The notes under the pieces are model-generated. The model was not told the origin of the DNA. It saw only the letters and a list, made by a program, of their open reading frames with translations, and made no database searches. From contig NZ_JAEMED010000017.1 of NCBI RefSeq assembly GCF_016458205.1, positions 1 through 37,746 on the forward strand: a DNA stretch of 37,746 nucleotides, read 5' to 3'. The position numbers and the translations under genes are program-made. This DNA is from Streptococcus sp. 121 (GTDB lineage Bacteria > Bacillota > Bacilli > Lactobacillales > Streptococcaceae). Below, one piece after another: positions 8,432-17,478 of the stretch (the stretch's first letter is position 1; every line of letters begins with the position of its first letter).

Positions 8432-8478
8432 GAAAAAGAGGACAACCTGTTTTTTCCAAACACTGCCCTCCCTCTTTC
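8432..8478 (-). terminator. Possible attenuator hairpin between rsfS and methyltransferase
   Basis: Imperfect long hairpin in the 70-bp gap: outer arms GAAAAAGAGG / CCTCTTTC, inner pairing around GTTT-TTTCC-AAAC. It has no separate U tract beyond the stem, so it may be a weak attenuator or processing site rather than a terminator. Confidence 0.3.
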
Positions 8479-8484
8479 ACTTTT

Positions 8485-8838
8485 TTAATCTATATAGCTA
8501 GAAATGTCGACCATTTCAGCCTCATGCCACAATTTTTCTAAATTGTAATCATTGCGAACTTCCTCTGAAAAGATATGGAAAACCACAGCTCCCAAATCCA
8601 AAAGAACCCAGCCACTGGCTACGTTGCCCTCAAGAGGACCGACTTCTAGACCCGTTTCTTGGGCTTTTTCACGGACATTATCTGCAATTGCTTCTAATTG
8701 GCGGCTGTTCATGGAGCTAGCAATCACAAAATAATCTGTCACACTCGTCAACCCTTGAACATCTAAGGCAACAAGATCCTCCGCCCGTTTTTCATCCGCA
8801 GCTTTCACAACAAGTTCTAATAATTGTTTTTCTTCCAT
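8485..8838 (-). CDS. rsfS: Ribosome silencing factor RsfS
   Basis: 117 residues, normal family length (YqeL/Iojap). RsfS binds ribosomal protein uL14 on the large subunit and blocks subunit joining during starvation. Seen: [23 protein letters not shown] in the middle and [20 protein letters not shown] near the C-terminus, both hallmark blocks. It starts 3 bp after the yqeK stop with GAGAGG upstream, so it is translated from the shared operon mRNA. Confidence 0.95.
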   Translation of the reverse strand: MEEKQLLELVVKAADEKRAEDLVALDVQGLTSVTDYFVIASSMNSRQLEAIADNVREKAQETGLEVGPLEGNVASGWVLLDLGAVVFHIFSEEVRNDYNLEKLWHEAEMVDISSYID

Positions 8839-8841
8839 TCT

Positions 8842-9432
8842 TTACCTCTCTAAAAAGTGTCTGTATGCATTGTAAGTTTCTAAGGTTTGAGGATAAATAG
8901 GAATTCTTTTTTTAGCTAAAAAAGAAAGAGTCTCGGCTGTTTCATAAGCCACTCCCCCTTCCAGAGAAGAAAAAGCGATCCGCCTTGCTTCCTCAACACC
9001 CGGAAAATTCCGACCCACTTCGATATAGTCCGCCACATAGAGAATCATATCCAAGGGCGACATCTCTGCTTTACCGATGGTATGAACACGAATGGCTTCT
9101 AGAATCTCTGGATTCTCCAGACCAAGTTCCTCTTGTATGGCATAAATCCCAAGATAGCCATGCCACAGATTATTTCCCCACTGCAGCAAATCTGGATCTA
9201 AATTCCGTTCTTGAATCAGCTGCTGAAAATAGCTGTCCGGCTTTTCCTTGGCGTAATCATGTAGCAACCCAGCCAAACCAGCCTTGATAGGATCCTGACC
9301 ATAGGCTTCCGCCAATTGAATGGCAGCTTTTTCGACATTCAAGACATGCTGATAACGATGAGGGCTGAGGGTTTGCTCTAAGCGTTCCAACAAATCATCT
9401 CTGTCAAAGGGGAGATAGGCAGCATAGGTCAT
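8842..9432 (-). CDS. yqeK: HD-domain hydrolase YqeK (Ap4A hydrolase type)
   Basis: 196 residues with metal-binding HD motif: His29 in HRYQHVLNVE, His58-Asp59 in GLLHDYAKE, and DMILYVADYIE with a further Asp. YqeK proteins of Gram-positives cleave diadenosine tetraphosphate symmetrically to ADP, removing a stress nucleotide made by aminoacyl-tRNA synthetases. It overlaps nadD by 4 bp (ATGA) and is followed 3 bp later by rsfS. The NAD-synthesis neighbour is conserved context but does not imply a shared reaction. Confidence 0.92.
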   Translation of the reverse strand: MTYAAYLPFDRDDLLERLEQTLSPHRYQHVLNVEKAAIQLAEAYGQDPIKAGLAGLLHDYAKEKPDSYFQQLIQERNLDPDLLQWGNNLWHGYLGIYAIQEELGLENPEILEAIRVHTIGKAEMSPLDMILYVADYIEVGRNFPGVEEARRIAFSSLEGGVAYETAETLSFLAKKRIPIYPQTLETYNAYRHFLER

Positions 9433-10061
9433 TTGTACAAGCCCTCACGTTTGATGTAGTTCCAAACCAGCTCCGGTAGCAGAAAGTTCGGCTCACGGCC
9501 TGCTGCGATAAAATCACGAACCATGCTGGAGGAAATATCCATTAGTGGGACATCAACCCAGATAACCGGATAGGAGGTTCCCGCCTTGTATTTGGGACGT
9601 TGGACACCAACAAACTGTACCAATTCCAAGAGCTCATCAATACGATGCCATTTAGGAAGGTATTCCACCATATCCGCTCCGATAATAAAGTAATAATCCG
9701 TGTCTGGATTCGCTTCCGTTAGGATTTTCATACTGTCATAGGTGTAGCTAATCCCCTTACGTTCCAATTCCAAACGTTCAATCCCTAAACCTTCTTTTCC
9801 ATTCAAGGCTAATTCCAACATCATTAAACGGTGGTGCTGGTCAATGGTTTCTTTTTTATCCTTGTGAGGGGGAATAAACTCTGGCATGAGCAAGACCTGG
9901 TCCAAACTCAACTGCTGCCGCACCTGATCCGCTACTAAAAGGTGGGCGTTATGGACGGGATTGAAATTCCCTCCCAAAATCCCGACTTGTTTGCGTTTCT
10001 TTTCTGGTAAATCCGGTTGTAGAGCAACCTTGGTGAAAGGTGTGACTAGTTCAAGTGCCAT
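9429..10061 (-). CDS. nadD: Nicotinate mononucleotide adenylyltransferase NadD
   Basis: 210 residues. NadD joins nicotinate mononucleotide and ATP to give deamido-NAD. The nucleotidyltransferase motif GGNFNPVHNAHLL is at about 29-41, with DYYFIIGADMVEYLPKWH in the middle and the C-terminal ISSSMVRDFI (ISSTxIR-type) motif. AAAGGAG precedes the ATG. The N-terminal ~25 residues before the fold are usual for streptococcal NadD. It follows yhbY by 12 bp and overlaps yqeK. With the nicotinamidase at 17479-18048 it supports salvage of nicotinamide to NAD. Confidence 0.95.
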   Translation of the reverse strand: MALELVTPFTKVALQPDLPEKKRKQVGILGGNFNPVHNAHLLVADQVRQQLSLDQVLLMPEFIPPHKDKKETIDQHHRLMMLELALNGKEGLGIERLELERKGISYTYDSMKILTEANPDTDYYFIIGADMVEYLPKWHRIDELLELVQFVGVQRPKYKAGTSYPVIWVDVPLMDISSSMVRDFIAAGREPNFLLPELVWNYIKREGLYK

Positions 10062-10073
10062 CGTTTCTCCTTT

Positions 10074-10385
10074 TTAAACCTCACGAACTTTAATGGACAG
10101 TTTACGGTTTTCTTTTTTAGCAGAAGGTTTGAAGAGAATGAGAATACGACCAATCTTTTGGACAGTATCCAACCCGATTTCTTCTTCCAGAGTTTCTGCA
10201 ACGTCATGAATATTTTCATCTGTATTTTGCAACAGAGTGATCTTAATCAATTCACGCGCATCCAAGGCATTACGGATGCTAGTCTTGATTTCATCATTCA
10301 AACCATTTTTTCCAATTTGGATAATAGGCTTCATATGATGAGCTTCAGCCTTCAAAAAGGCTCTTTGTTTGCTTGTTAGTGACAT
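10074..10385 (-). CDS. yhbY: Ribosome assembly RNA-binding protein YhbY
   Basis: 103-residue CRS1-YhbY (CRM) domain protein, associated with precursor 50S particles. Seen: SKQRAFLKAEAHHMKPIIQIGKNGLNDEI, with the GxxG-type GKNG loop, and KIGRILILFKPS near the end. Strong AAGGAG precedes the ATG. In most Firmicutes it is tightly linked to yqeH; here a 355-bp block of repeats separates them. The last repeat piece ends only 10 bp before the start codon, so its leader is made of repeat sequence. Confidence 0.94.
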   Translation of the reverse strand: MSLTSKQRAFLKAEAHHMKPIIQIGKNGLNDEIKTSIRNALDARELIKITLLQNTDENIHDVAETLEEEIGLDTVQKIGRILILFKPSAKKENRKLSIKVREV

Positions 10386-10395
10386 AATTCTCCTT

Positions 10396-10450
10396 AATAC
10401 TCTTCAAATTTCAACGTCTAGCTTCGTCAGTTTCCTAGTTATTTCCTTGA
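10396..10450 (-). repeat. RUP-like fragment (C) before yhbY
   Basis: Plus strand begins AATACTCTTCAAATTTCAAC and contains TAGCTTCGTCAG, resembling one end of the pneumococcal RUP element as I recall it. It abuts family A copy A2, so the whole 10396-10714 block is bounded by AATACTC and GAGTATT ends. Confidence 0.45.
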
Positions 10451-10556
10451 TATACTCTTTTAGTTTATTTTTTATTACTGTGTTAGCTCGTCTTGCCGTA
10501 CTTTAGTACTGCCTGCGACTCGCTGCCTTGTACTAAAAGCAAACTAAAAGACTATA
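10451..10556 (-). repeat. Family A 106-bp element, copy A2
   Basis: Inverted copy of the 2541-2646 element; one substitution in 106 bp. Ends TATACTCTTTTAGTTT and AAACTAAAAGACTATA. Near identity to A1, 8 kb away, points to recent spread or gene conversion. Confidence 0.88.
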
Positions 10557-10714
10557 CACATTGAATTTCAAAATCTGACTTTGTCAAGCCTCTTTGATGA
10601 ACTTTTTGATTACGTGCCCTGTACGCTTTATCGATAATATTCAACAAGTCTCCCAGACCTGTTGAACAATCTTCATCGGCTTTTCTAGTCAGCTCTTTGA
10701 AAGATTCGAGTATT
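10554..10714 (-). repeat. Family B RUP-like repeat, copy B2
   Basis: About 160 bp, reverse orientation of the 35805-35963 copy, with the same internal TTCAACAGGTCT-type hairpin and the same ends. It shares its boundary TATA with element A2. The rest of the yqeH-yhbY gap (10386-10740) holds no gene. Confidence 0.75.
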
Positions 10715-10740
10715 TAAATTTTAAAAAAATCAAATATGGG

Positions 10741-11850
10741 TTAAATAATAGCTGGGCGTACCAAAACGGCAACTCCTTCAGGTGCCCAGGCAACTAGACG
10801 AGCTGCTTGGGGGATGCGGACCCATCCCAAACCTGAAAAGACCACATCGCTCTTCTCCGTAATGGTCAAATTGTGGGGTACCAGTCTTGGGAAAGTATCC
10901 ACCTGTTTCTTTCTTGGTGGCTGCAATAGATCTCCGACATGTTTGTCATAAAAGGCATCTGCTCCGGCTAGTTTGGTTCGATGGATGGTCAGTTCGTTCT
11001 CAAAATAAGCTGTAAAACCTTGGCGATCGCCAGCTTCAAAATCCAAACGGGCTAATCCACCAAAGAACAGTGTTTGTTCTGGATTGAGTTGGTAGGTTTT
11101 AGGCTTTAACTCCTTTTTCGGACTGACTAATTTCAAATCCTTACCTTCCAGATAATGGGCCATCTGGTAGCGATGGATAATCCCAGGGGTATCATAGATA
11201 AAGCGGCCATCTTCTAAAGGAATTTCAATCTTATCCAGGGTTGTCCCTGGGAAACGACTGGTTGTAATCACATCCTTATCCCCTGACAATTCCTGAATAA
11301 TGGCATTGATCAGAGTGGATTTTCCTACATTGGTCACCCCTACCACATAGACATCACGGCCTTTGCGGTAACGATCGATTTTCTCGATCAAGTCTTTAAT
11401 AGCTTCCTTGTTTTGTGCACTGGTTAATTGGACTTCAATCGGCCGTAGACCTTCTTCATGAGCTCGCTCGGTCAACCATCGCAATAGTTTTTTATCCTTA
11501 ACCGATTTTGGCAAAATGTCCTTTTTATTTCCAACAAGCAGAACATCATTGCCTGATACAAACCGTGACAAACCAGGGATAACCGACCCGTTAAAGTCAA
11601 AGATATCGATAACATTAACCACCAGAGCATCGCTATCGCCAACCTCGTGCAGGAGACGAAGAAAGTCCTCATCCGTCATCTCCACATCGCTAATTTCGTT
11701 GTAATGACGAAGGCGGAAGCAACGTTGGCAGTAAAGTTCCCCAGTTTCCAACCCTTTCTCCAAGGCTGAAGGCGGAGTGAAACCCGCTTTCTCCTTCTGC
11801 TCTGTTTGAATTTCGGCACCACAGCCGATACAAAATAATGTTTCTTGCAT
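10741..11850 (-). CDS. yqeH: Ribosome biogenesis GTPase YqeH
   Basis: 369 residues; circularly permuted GTPase needed for 30S assembly. N-terminal zinc finger CIGC...CQRC (Cys7, 10, 39, 42 region), then G4 GNKKD, later G1 GVTNVGKSTLIN, then TTSRFPGTT and G3 DTPG. The order G4-G1-G3 shows the permutation. A C-terminal region of about 120 residues fits the family. It begins directly after the yqeG stop, with AAAGGA inside yqeG, so the two are coupled. In other streptococci yhbY normally follows; here repeats intervene. Confidence 0.96.
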   Translation of the reverse strand: MQETLFCIGCGAEIQTEQKEKAGFTPPSALEKGLETGELYCQRCFRLRHYNEISDVEMTDEDFLRLLHEVGDSDALVVNVIDIFDFNGSVIPGLSRFVSGNDVLLVGNKKDILPKSVKDKKLLRWLTERAHEEGLRPIEVQLTSAQNKEAIKDLIEKIDRYRKGRDVYVVGVTNVGKSTLINAIIQELSGDKDVITTSRFPGTTLDKIEIPLEDGRFIYDTPGIIHRYQMAHYLEGKDLKLVSPKKELKPKTYQLNPEQTLFFGGLARLDFEAGDRQGFTAYFENELTIHRTKLAGADAFYDKHVGDLLQPPRKKQVDTFPRLVPHNLTITEKSDVVFSGLGWVRIPQAARLVAWAPEGVAVLVRPAII

Positions 11851-12378
11851 TTACAATCCTTTGTGAAATTTCATTGGGCCGTATTTTTCTTCCATTTTTT
11901 TAAGAACACGACGTTCCCGAGCCCGGTTAAACTTGGTATTGATGGAATCGTGTTGGACCAAAGGCTTGACCAAGATCGACCGAATCCCAGCCCGATGAGC
12001 TGCCCGAATATCGGTCATCAATTGATCTCCGACCATGACCACCTTGGACCGATCGACCCCAAGCTTGGCTAAGGCACGGTTGATGCCAAAGGCAAAGGGT
12101 TTTAAAGCCCAATAGACATAGCCAATCCCGAACTTCTCAACGGCTCGCGTAACCCGTTTCTTGGTATTATTGGAAACCACCATAATCCGAATACCCGCAT
12201 CCTGTACTTGATGCAACCAGTTCTTCATCTCAGTGGTTCCATCGGGATTATTCCATGCAATCAAGGTATTATCCAAATCAACCAAAACCGCTTCAATTCC
12301 CAATTTTTTCAAATCTTCTACCGCGATATCATAGACCGCTTCAACCGTGTAATCCGGCTTATATTGCTCAATTGACAC
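11851..12378 (-). CDS. yqeG: HAD-IIIA family phosphatase YqeG
   Basis: 175 residues; HAD superfamily subfamily IIIA. Motif I DLDNTLIAWN near residues 35-44, motif II VVSNNT, motif III/IV MVGDQLMTDIRAA. Substrate unknown; its linkage to yqeH is widely conserved. The start is GTG (12376-12378) with GGAG 7 nt upstream. First gene of the ribosome-assembly operon, with a promoter overlapping the end of the preceding MATE gene. Confidence 0.92.
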   Translation of the reverse strand: MSIEQYKPDYTVEAVYDIAVEDLKKLGIEAVLVDLDNTLIAWNNPDGTTEMKNWLHQVQDAGIRIMVVSNNTKKRVTRAVEKFGIGYVYWALKPFAFGINRALAKLGVDRSKVVMVGDQLMTDIRAAHRAGIRSILVKPLVQHDSINTKFNRARERRVLKKMEEKYGPMKFHKGL

Positions 12379-12410
12379 AAGCTACTCCATTTTCCACTGT
12401 ACTAGTTTCC

Positions 12411-12440
12411 ATTATACCACATCCCCATCTTTTGCTTCAA
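12411..12440 (-). promoter_or_regulatory. Promoter of the yqeG operon
   Basis: Minus strand TTGAAG (12435-12440), 18-bp spacer, perfect TATAAT (12411-12416). The -10 overlaps the stop codon of the MATE gene, 33 bp before the yqeG GTG. Confidence 0.7.
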
Positions 12441-13791
12441 AAGGAAAGCCAAGTTGATGATAGGCCTTCCACAAGGCATAACCCGCGACCACAAAGGCAA
12501 TGAAATCAGCTAGGGGCATAGCATAGGCTAGTCCCGCAACCCCGAAAAAGCGCGGCATCAGCAAGAGGAGCGGTAAAATCAACCCCAGTTGCTTAAGGAG
12601 AGAAATCTTAGCTCCCATCTTGGCCTGGCCGATAGCTGGAAAATAAGTAGCTGAAAAAATCTGCACCCCATTCACAAAAGAAAAGAGGAAAAAGGCCCGC
12701 ATATAGGCAATCCCAAATTCAAAATAGGCATCACCCCCCGATCCAAACAAGGTTAAAAACTCATAAGGAAACCCTTCAAAAGCCAACCAGGTCCCCACAC
12801 CAATGACAGACACCCAAGCAATGGCAATCCGAATGGTCTCCTGCACCCGATCCCAATTTTCCGCTCCATAGTTGAAACTCAATATCGGCTGGGAACCTTG
12901 AACAATCCCAATAATCAGAGAAATCATAATGACATTAATTTTAGCCACGATCCCAGCCACCGCTATGGGAATCTCACTCCCATAAACCGAGGTCTCCCCA
13001 TAAAAGCGAAGGGACTGGTTGGTCACAATCTGCACCAACAAGTTGGAGGATTGGAAAATAAAGGACGCCATTCCCAAAGAAGCAAAGGAAGCAACCAAAG
13101 ACCTCTTCAAATGGAAATCCTCCCGCTGGAGCTGCACACTCTTAAAACGAGGAAGGTAAAACGCTAAAATCAAGGCTGAAACCAATTGTCCCAGAACCGT
13201 TGCCCAAGCAGCACCAGCCATCCCCCAACCAAAGCTAAAAATAAACAGGGGGTCTAGTAGGGTATTTACAACTGCCCCTGAAATAATCGCCACCATCGAA
13301 TAGGTAGAGGAACCATCTGCCCGAACCAAGGGGTTCGCCCCAATAGCAAATAACAAAAAGGGAACTCCCCAAATAGACACACTGGTATAGGTCAAGGCTA
13401 AATCATAGATACTGTCCGTTGCCCCGAAAAGAGTCAACAGTGGTCCCAAGAAAACTTGCAGGACTAGACACAAGAGGAGACCCACTACCGTAAGTGTCGC
13501 AAAGGCATTCCCCATGACTTTCTTGGCTAAGGCATTGTTTCCACGCCCCAACTCCAAGTTAAAGCGGGCCGCAGCTCCTAACCCTAACATCAACCCTAAT
13601 GCCAAACACAAGGTCGTTAAAGGAAAAGCCACATTGGTTGCCGCATTCCCTAAATAACCAATCCCCTGACCAATAAAAATCTGATCCACAATATTGTAGA
13701 GAGCGTTGACAACATTGGCAATCACCGCCGGGATGGCCAATTGCCGTAAGAGGGACAAAATCGAAGCCCTTCCCAATTTATTCTTTTCCAT
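12412..13791 (-). CDS. MATE family efflux transporter
   Basis: 459 residues with about 12 hydrophobic segments; two MatE repeats. Typical N-terminal block QLAIPAVIANVVNALYNIVDQIFIGQ and QGSQPILSFNYGA at the start of the second half. MATE pumps exchange Na+ or H+ for drugs or metabolites; the substrate cannot be told. I start it at the ATG at 13789-13791 because AAAGGAG lies 5 nt before it; an in-frame ATG 25 codons upstream would add an atypical tail and start inside the gatB terminator. No promoter is evident in the 40 bp after that terminator, so read-through from gatCAB may supply expression. Confidence 0.88.
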   Translation of the reverse strand: MEKNKLGRASILSLLRQLAIPAVIANVVNALYNIVDQIFIGQGIGYLGNAATNVAFPLTTLCLALGLMLGLGAAARFNLELGRGNNALAKKVMGNAFATLTVVGLLLCLVLQVFLGPLLTLFGATDSIYDLALTYTSVSIWGVPFLLFAIGANPLVRADGSSTYSMVAIISGAVVNTLLDPLFIFSFGWGMAGAAWATVLGQLVSALILAFYLPRFKSVQLQREDFHLKRSLVASFASLGMASFIFQSSNLLVQIVTNQSLRFYGETSVYGSEIPIAVAGIVAKINVIMISLIIGIVQGSQPILSFNYGAENWDRVQETIRIAIAWVSVIGVGTWLAFEGFPYEFLTLFGSGGDAYFEFGIAYMRAFFLFSFVNGVQIFSATYFPAIGQAKMGAKISLLKQLGLILPLLLLMPRFFGVAGLAYAMPLADFIAFVVAGYALWKAYHQLGFPFEAKDGDVV

Positions 13792-13830
13792 ACACACTCC
13801 TTTCATGAATATTTCCAAAACCAAGAGAAA

Positions 13831-13860
13831 GGTCGGGATACTGATTACAGTATCTCGACC
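13831..13860 (-). terminator. Terminator after gatCAB
   Basis: 13-bp stem GGTCGGGATACTG / CAGTATCTCGACC (one wobble pair) with a 4-nt loop. The following T tract is short (TTTCTC), so termination may be partial. Confidence 0.75.
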
Positions 13861-13870
13861 TTCCAAAGTC

Positions 13871-15313
13871 TTAGTCTTCTAATAATTTTTGCAATTCCTC
13901 TTTGAGAAGAGCTTGGGCCACTTGTGGGTTGGCTTGTCCCTTGGTTGCCTTCATCAGGAAGCCTGTAAAGGCCTTATCTGCATTGCGCTTGCCTGACTTG
14001 AAGTCTGCCACCGCTGCAGGCTGGTCTTGGAAGACTTGGTGAATGATTGGAATCAAGACTGCTGGATCAGAAATTTGAACCAAGCCGGCTTTCTCAACAT
14101 ATTCACGCGCTGACCCGCCATTTTTGGCCAGATGTACAAAGACTTTTTTGGCAATCTTAGATGAAATCGTCGCATCCGCAATCAAGCCAATCATCTCCAC
14201 CAAATTCTCTGGAGTCAAGGCAATTTGTTCCAAACTTTGACCATTCGCATTTAGGTATTGAGCCACTTCTCCTTGTAACCAGTTGGAGACTTGTTTCGCA
14301 TCTCCACCTAGAGCCACTGCTGTTTCAAAGAAGTCCGATTGAAATTTGTTGGCTGTCAATTGACGGGCATCATAGTCACTCAAACCAAGCTCATCACGGT
14401 AACGTTGGCGACGTTCCTTAGGAAAGGCTGGTAACTCTTGACGAACTGCTTCAATCCAAGCATCGTCCAACTGAACTCGTGGAAGATCTGGCTCTGGGAA
14501 ATAGCGGTAATCCGCTGCACCTTCCTTGACCCGCATGAGGATGGTTTCACCAGTTGCCTCATCATAGCGGCGAGTTTCTTGTCGAATCACACCACCTGAG
14601 CGTAGAATTTCGGCCTGGCGTTTGATTTCATACTCCAACCCTTTACGCACATAGTTAAAGGAGTTGAGGTTTTTCAATTCTGTTTTGGTTCCAAAAGCTT
14701 CTTGTCCATATGGTCGAAGAGAAATATTGGCATCCACCCGCATGGACCCCTCTTCCATCTTGACATCAGAAATACCGGTATACTGGATGATTTCTTTTAG
14801 AGCAGTCAAGTAAGCATAGGCTTCTTCTGGACTCCGCATGTCCGCTTCCGAAACAATCTCAATCAAGGGAACCCCTTGGCGGTTCAAGTCTACATAAGAA
14901 TAGCCATCCGTTCCGTGAGTATTTTTTCCCGCATCTTCTTCTAAATGTGCCCGTTCTACACGGATTTTCTTGGTGGAACCATCCTCCAATTCAATCTCAA
15001 TCCAACCATTGTAGCCAATCGGTTCATCAAATTGAGAGATTTGGTAGGCTTTGGGATTATCAGGATAGAAATAATTTTTACGGTCAAAATGCATGTCCCG
15101 ATGTAAATCCATATTAAGAGCTAGGGACGCCTTAATTCCAGCATCCACAACACCTTTGTTCAAGACGGGCAAGACTCCCGGAAAAGCCCAGTCAATAATA
15201 TTGGTATTGGCATTTGGATCCTCACCAAAATGCGCAGGAGCTGGTGAAAAAATCTTGGAAGCTGTTTTCAATTCCACGTGGACTTCCAATCCAATAATGG
15301 TTTCAAAATTCAT
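13871..15313 (-). CDS. gatB: Aspartyl/glutamyl-tRNA amidotransferase subunit B
   Basis: 480 residues, the family length. GatB binds the misacylated Glu-tRNA-Gln (or Asp-tRNA-Asn), phosphorylates the side chain and receives ammonia from GatA. Seen: N-terminal [17 protein letters not shown], cradle motifs [14 protein letters not shown] and [11 protein letters not shown], and a C-terminal YqeY-like helical domain ending [23 protein letters not shown] precedes the ATG; it starts 2 bp after the gatA stop. Third gene of gatCAB, whose order C-A-B is standard in streptococci, which lack a glutaminyl-tRNA synthetase. Confidence 0.97.
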   Translation of the reverse strand: MNFETIIGLEVHVELKTASKIFSPAPAHFGEDPNANTNIIDWAFPGVLPVLNKGVVDAGIKASLALNMDLHRDMHFDRKNYFYPDNPKAYQISQFDEPIGYNGWIEIELEDGSTKKIRVERAHLEEDAGKNTHGTDGYSYVDLNRQGVPLIEIVSEADMRSPEEAYAYLTALKEIIQYTGISDVKMEEGSMRVDANISLRPYGQEAFGTKTELKNLNSFNYVRKGLEYEIKRQAEILRSGGVIRQETRRYDEATGETILMRVKEGAADYRYFPEPDLPRVQLDDAWIEAVRQELPAFPKERRQRYRDELGLSDYDARQLTANKFQSDFFETAVALGGDAKQVSNWLQGEVAQYLNANGQSLEQIALTPENLVEMIGLIADATISSKIAKKVFVHLAKNGGSAREYVEKAGLVQISDPAVLIPIIHQVFQDQPAAVADFKSGKRNADKAFTGFLMKATKGQANPQVAQALLKEELQKLLED

Positions 15314-15315
15314 GA

Positions 15316-16779
15316 CTAAACTCCTCCGAAAATCGCTGGTTTTTCTAAGTGGTAACTAGTTGCGGCTTCAAAAGCTGCAGCAGCCTGATACAATGTTTCT
15401 TCTTGGAAATGGTTGGCAATCAGCTGCAGACCAACTGGTAGGCCATCCGCAAAGCCGGCTGGCAAGGACATTCCTGGTAGACCGGCTAAGTTTACTGGAA
15501 TAGTCAAAAGGTCCGCTAAATACATTGAAACGGGATCCTCAATCCGGCTTCCCAAATCAAAGGCAACTGTTGGAGAAGTTGGTCCCATAATGAGGTCATA
15601 GCCCGCAAAGACTTTCTTGAAGTCCTCAATAATCAAAGTTCTCACCTGACCAGCCTTCTTGAAGTAGGCATCGTAGAAACCAGATGACAAACTGAAGTTC
15701 CCCAGCATAATCCGACGCTTGACCTCGTCTCCAAAGCCTTGACTCCGTGTCTTCACATAGACATCTTCAAGATTTTCGATATCTTCTGCTCTAAATCCAT
15801 AACGAATACCGTCAAAACGTTGAAGATTGGATGCGGCTTCTGAAGAGGCAATGATGTAATAAACGGCTACACCATAGCGACTGTGGGGAAGACTCACTTC
15901 TTCTACACGCGCGCCTAGCTCTTCAAACTTCTTAGCAGCAGCCAAGATTTGTTCCTTAACCGCTGGATCAATCCCTTCACCCATATACTCTTTAGGAAGA
16001 GCGATTTTCATACCGGTCAAATCTTGACCAATCTTACTAGTGAAATCTGGAACAGCAAGAGGTGCAGACGTTGCATCCCGATGATCATGACCAGACAAAG
16101 CTCCAAGCAAGTGCGCATTTTCTCGAACGGTTGGTGCAAATGGACCAATTTGATCCAAGGAAGATGCAAAGGCAATCAGACCAAAACGTGAAATTCGGCC
16201 ATACGTCGGCTTCATCCCCACAATTCCATTAAAGGCTGCCGGTTGACGAATCGAACCGCCTGTATCAGACCCCAAGGACAAGCGGACTTGCCCTCCCGCC
16301 ACAGCTGAGGCAGAACCACCAGAGGAACCTCCTGGCACCTTGTTTTGATCCCAAGCATTTTTACTTGGTTTGAAATAGGATGTCTCATTGGAACCTCCCA
16401 TGGCAAATTCATCCATGTTGGTTTTCCCAATCACGATCATCTCCTTTTTATAGAGATTTTCAACACTAGTCGCATCAAAAATTGGCTTATAGTTGTAGAG
16501 CATTTTTGATGCCGCAGTCGTCAAAATTCCTTTAGTAGAGATGTTATCCTTAACTGCTACAGGAATCCCGCTTAATACATTGTCGGCATCTACACCCTTA
16601 GCATCTAAAGCACGAGCTTGTTCCAAAGCCATCTCATCATTAATCGTGATGAAATTGCCCAGCGCTGCTTCCCGTTCTTGAATATCCGCCAAGGTTTCCT
16701 TGGTCAATTCTTCAACTGAAATCTCTTTTTTGACCAAAAGCTCGTGTAATTGATCGATGGTTTGTTCTTGCAATCTCAT
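15316..16779 (-). CDS. gatA: Aspartyl/glutamyl-tRNA amidotransferase subunit A
   Basis: 487-residue amidase-signature protein that releases ammonia from glutamine for GatB. Catalytic triad visible: Lys77 in [11 protein letters not shown], cis-Ser152 in [13 protein letters not shown] and Ser176 in [14 protein letters not shown], at nearly the same positions as the studied staphylococcal enzyme. The ATG overlaps the gatC stop (TAATG), giving translational coupling. No defects seen. Confidence 0.97.
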   Translation of the reverse strand: MRLQEQTIDQLHELLVKKEISVEELTKETLADIQEREAALGNFITINDEMALEQARALDAKGVDADNVLSGIPVAVKDNISTKGILTTAASKMLYNYKPIFDATSVENLYKKEMIVIGKTNMDEFAMGGSNETSYFKPSKNAWDQNKVPGGSSGGSASAVAGGQVRLSLGSDTGGSIRQPAAFNGIVGMKPTYGRISRFGLIAFASSLDQIGPFAPTVRENAHLLGALSGHDHRDATSAPLAVPDFTSKIGQDLTGMKIALPKEYMGEGIDPAVKEQILAAAKKFEELGARVEEVSLPHSRYGVAVYYIIASSEAASNLQRFDGIRYGFRAEDIENLEDVYVKTRSQGFGDEVKRRIMLGNFSLSSGFYDAYFKKAGQVRTLIIEDFKKVFAGYDLIMGPTSPTVAFDLGSRIEDPVSMYLADLLTIPVNLAGLPGMSLPAGFADGLPVGLQLIANHFQEETLYQAAAAFEAATSYHLEKPAIFGGV

Positions 16780-17081
16780 TAATGGCTGCCTCCCTCTTCG
16801 AAAATGGCTGGAACTTTGATGAAGCCCTTGTCTTTTTCAGGTACATTTTCAAATAACTCTTCTCGATTCCATCCCGCTTGGGCTTGGTCTTCACGAAGAA
16901 CGTTAACCTGGGTTACAACTGAGGATGTCACAGCAACCCCGTCTGTATCCAATTCATTTAACATTTCAACCATATCGACAATCTTAGTAAGATCCGTCGC
17001 AAATTTCTCTGTCTCTTCCGCAGTGAAGGCTAATTTTGATAGATTGGCCACATGAGCCACTTCTTGATGTGAAATCTTCAT
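16779..17081 (-). CDS. gatC: Aspartyl/glutamyl-tRNA amidotransferase subunit C
   Basis: 100-residue GatC, which wraps around and stabilises GatA/GatB. Typical start [20 protein letters not shown], the middle [15 protein letters not shown] and the conserved end [17 protein letters not shown] lies 5 nt before the ATG. First gene of the operon; its stop overlaps the gatA start. Confidence 0.95.
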   Translation of the reverse strand: MKISHQEVAHVANLSKLAFTAEETEKFATDLTKIVDMVEMLNELDTDGVAVTSSVVTQVNVLREDQAQAGWNREELFENVPEKDKGFIKVPAIFEEGGSH

Positions 17082-17116
17082 TCTGTCTCCTTTAAGGTTC
17101 CATGTAAATCTTCCTT

Positions 17117-17125
17117 ATTTTACCA
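17117..17125 (-). promoter_or_regulatory. Extended -10 of the gatCAB promoter
   Basis: Minus strand TGGTAAAAT, an extended -10, about 36 bp before the gatC ATG and just after the preceding terminator. No clear -35, so the call is tentative. Confidence 0.45.
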
Positions 17126-17144
17126 CATTTCAGGCGTGAAAAAT

Positions 17145-17168
17145 AGGTTGAGACAAAAATCTCAACCT
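17145..17168 (-). terminator. Terminator between pncA and gatC
   Basis: Nine-bp stem AGGTTGAGA / TCTCAACCT with a 6-nt loop, followed on the minus strand by ATTTTTC. Ends transcripts coming from codY-pncA and the hairpin array. Confidence 0.85.
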
Positions 17169-17204
17169 TCCTATTTTAAATAGTATAATCCCGTTGACGC
17201 AGTG

Positions 17205-17441
17205 GTTGATTGGTGTTTTCAGCACTTTTCAAGTTCTGAAAACAACCTAATCAACGTTGACATGAGCTCCGTTCATGTCATCTATAAACGCTATAGGCAT
17301 TCACCATGCCTTTAGACCGGAGGTGATACAAACAGTCTGGGAAGAGACTGTTTATACCTGAGCCCAACAATAAAAAGAGCGAGGTCGATTTGGGGATAAA
17401 TCGTTTTAGCTTACAACTTGAAATAAAGACTTGTAACGAAC
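17205..17441 (-). repeat. Array of seven consecutive hairpins downstream of pncA
   Basis: The 397-bp gap 17082-17478 has no ORF but holds successive inverted repeats: 17205-17255 (about 18-bp arms, GTTTTCAG core), 17259-17279 (GACATGA/TCATGTC), 17282-17296 (CTATA/TATAG), 17295-17311 (AGGCAT/ATGCCT), 17330-17353 (AAACAGTCT/AGACTGTTT), 17386-17403 (CGATTT/AAATCG) and 17411-17436 (TTACAA/TTGTAA). Together they would form the structured 3' untranslated region of pncA before the 17145-17168 terminator. A shortened relative is in the metQ-metN gap. I do not recognise it as a named element. Confidence 0.6.
17386..17441 (-). repeat. Family D repeat, copy D2
   Basis: Inverted copy of 2410-2465 with three mismatches in 56 bp. 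Contains the last two hairpins of the array. Confidence 0.75.
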
Positions 17442-17478
17442 ATTTTTTTGCGAAAATTGTTCTGGCCGACTCTCTATT

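Noticed and set aside
17205-17441. CRISPR array in the hairpin-rich region
   Set aside because: The inverted repeats all differ in sequence and spacing; there is no direct repeat unit and no cas gene.
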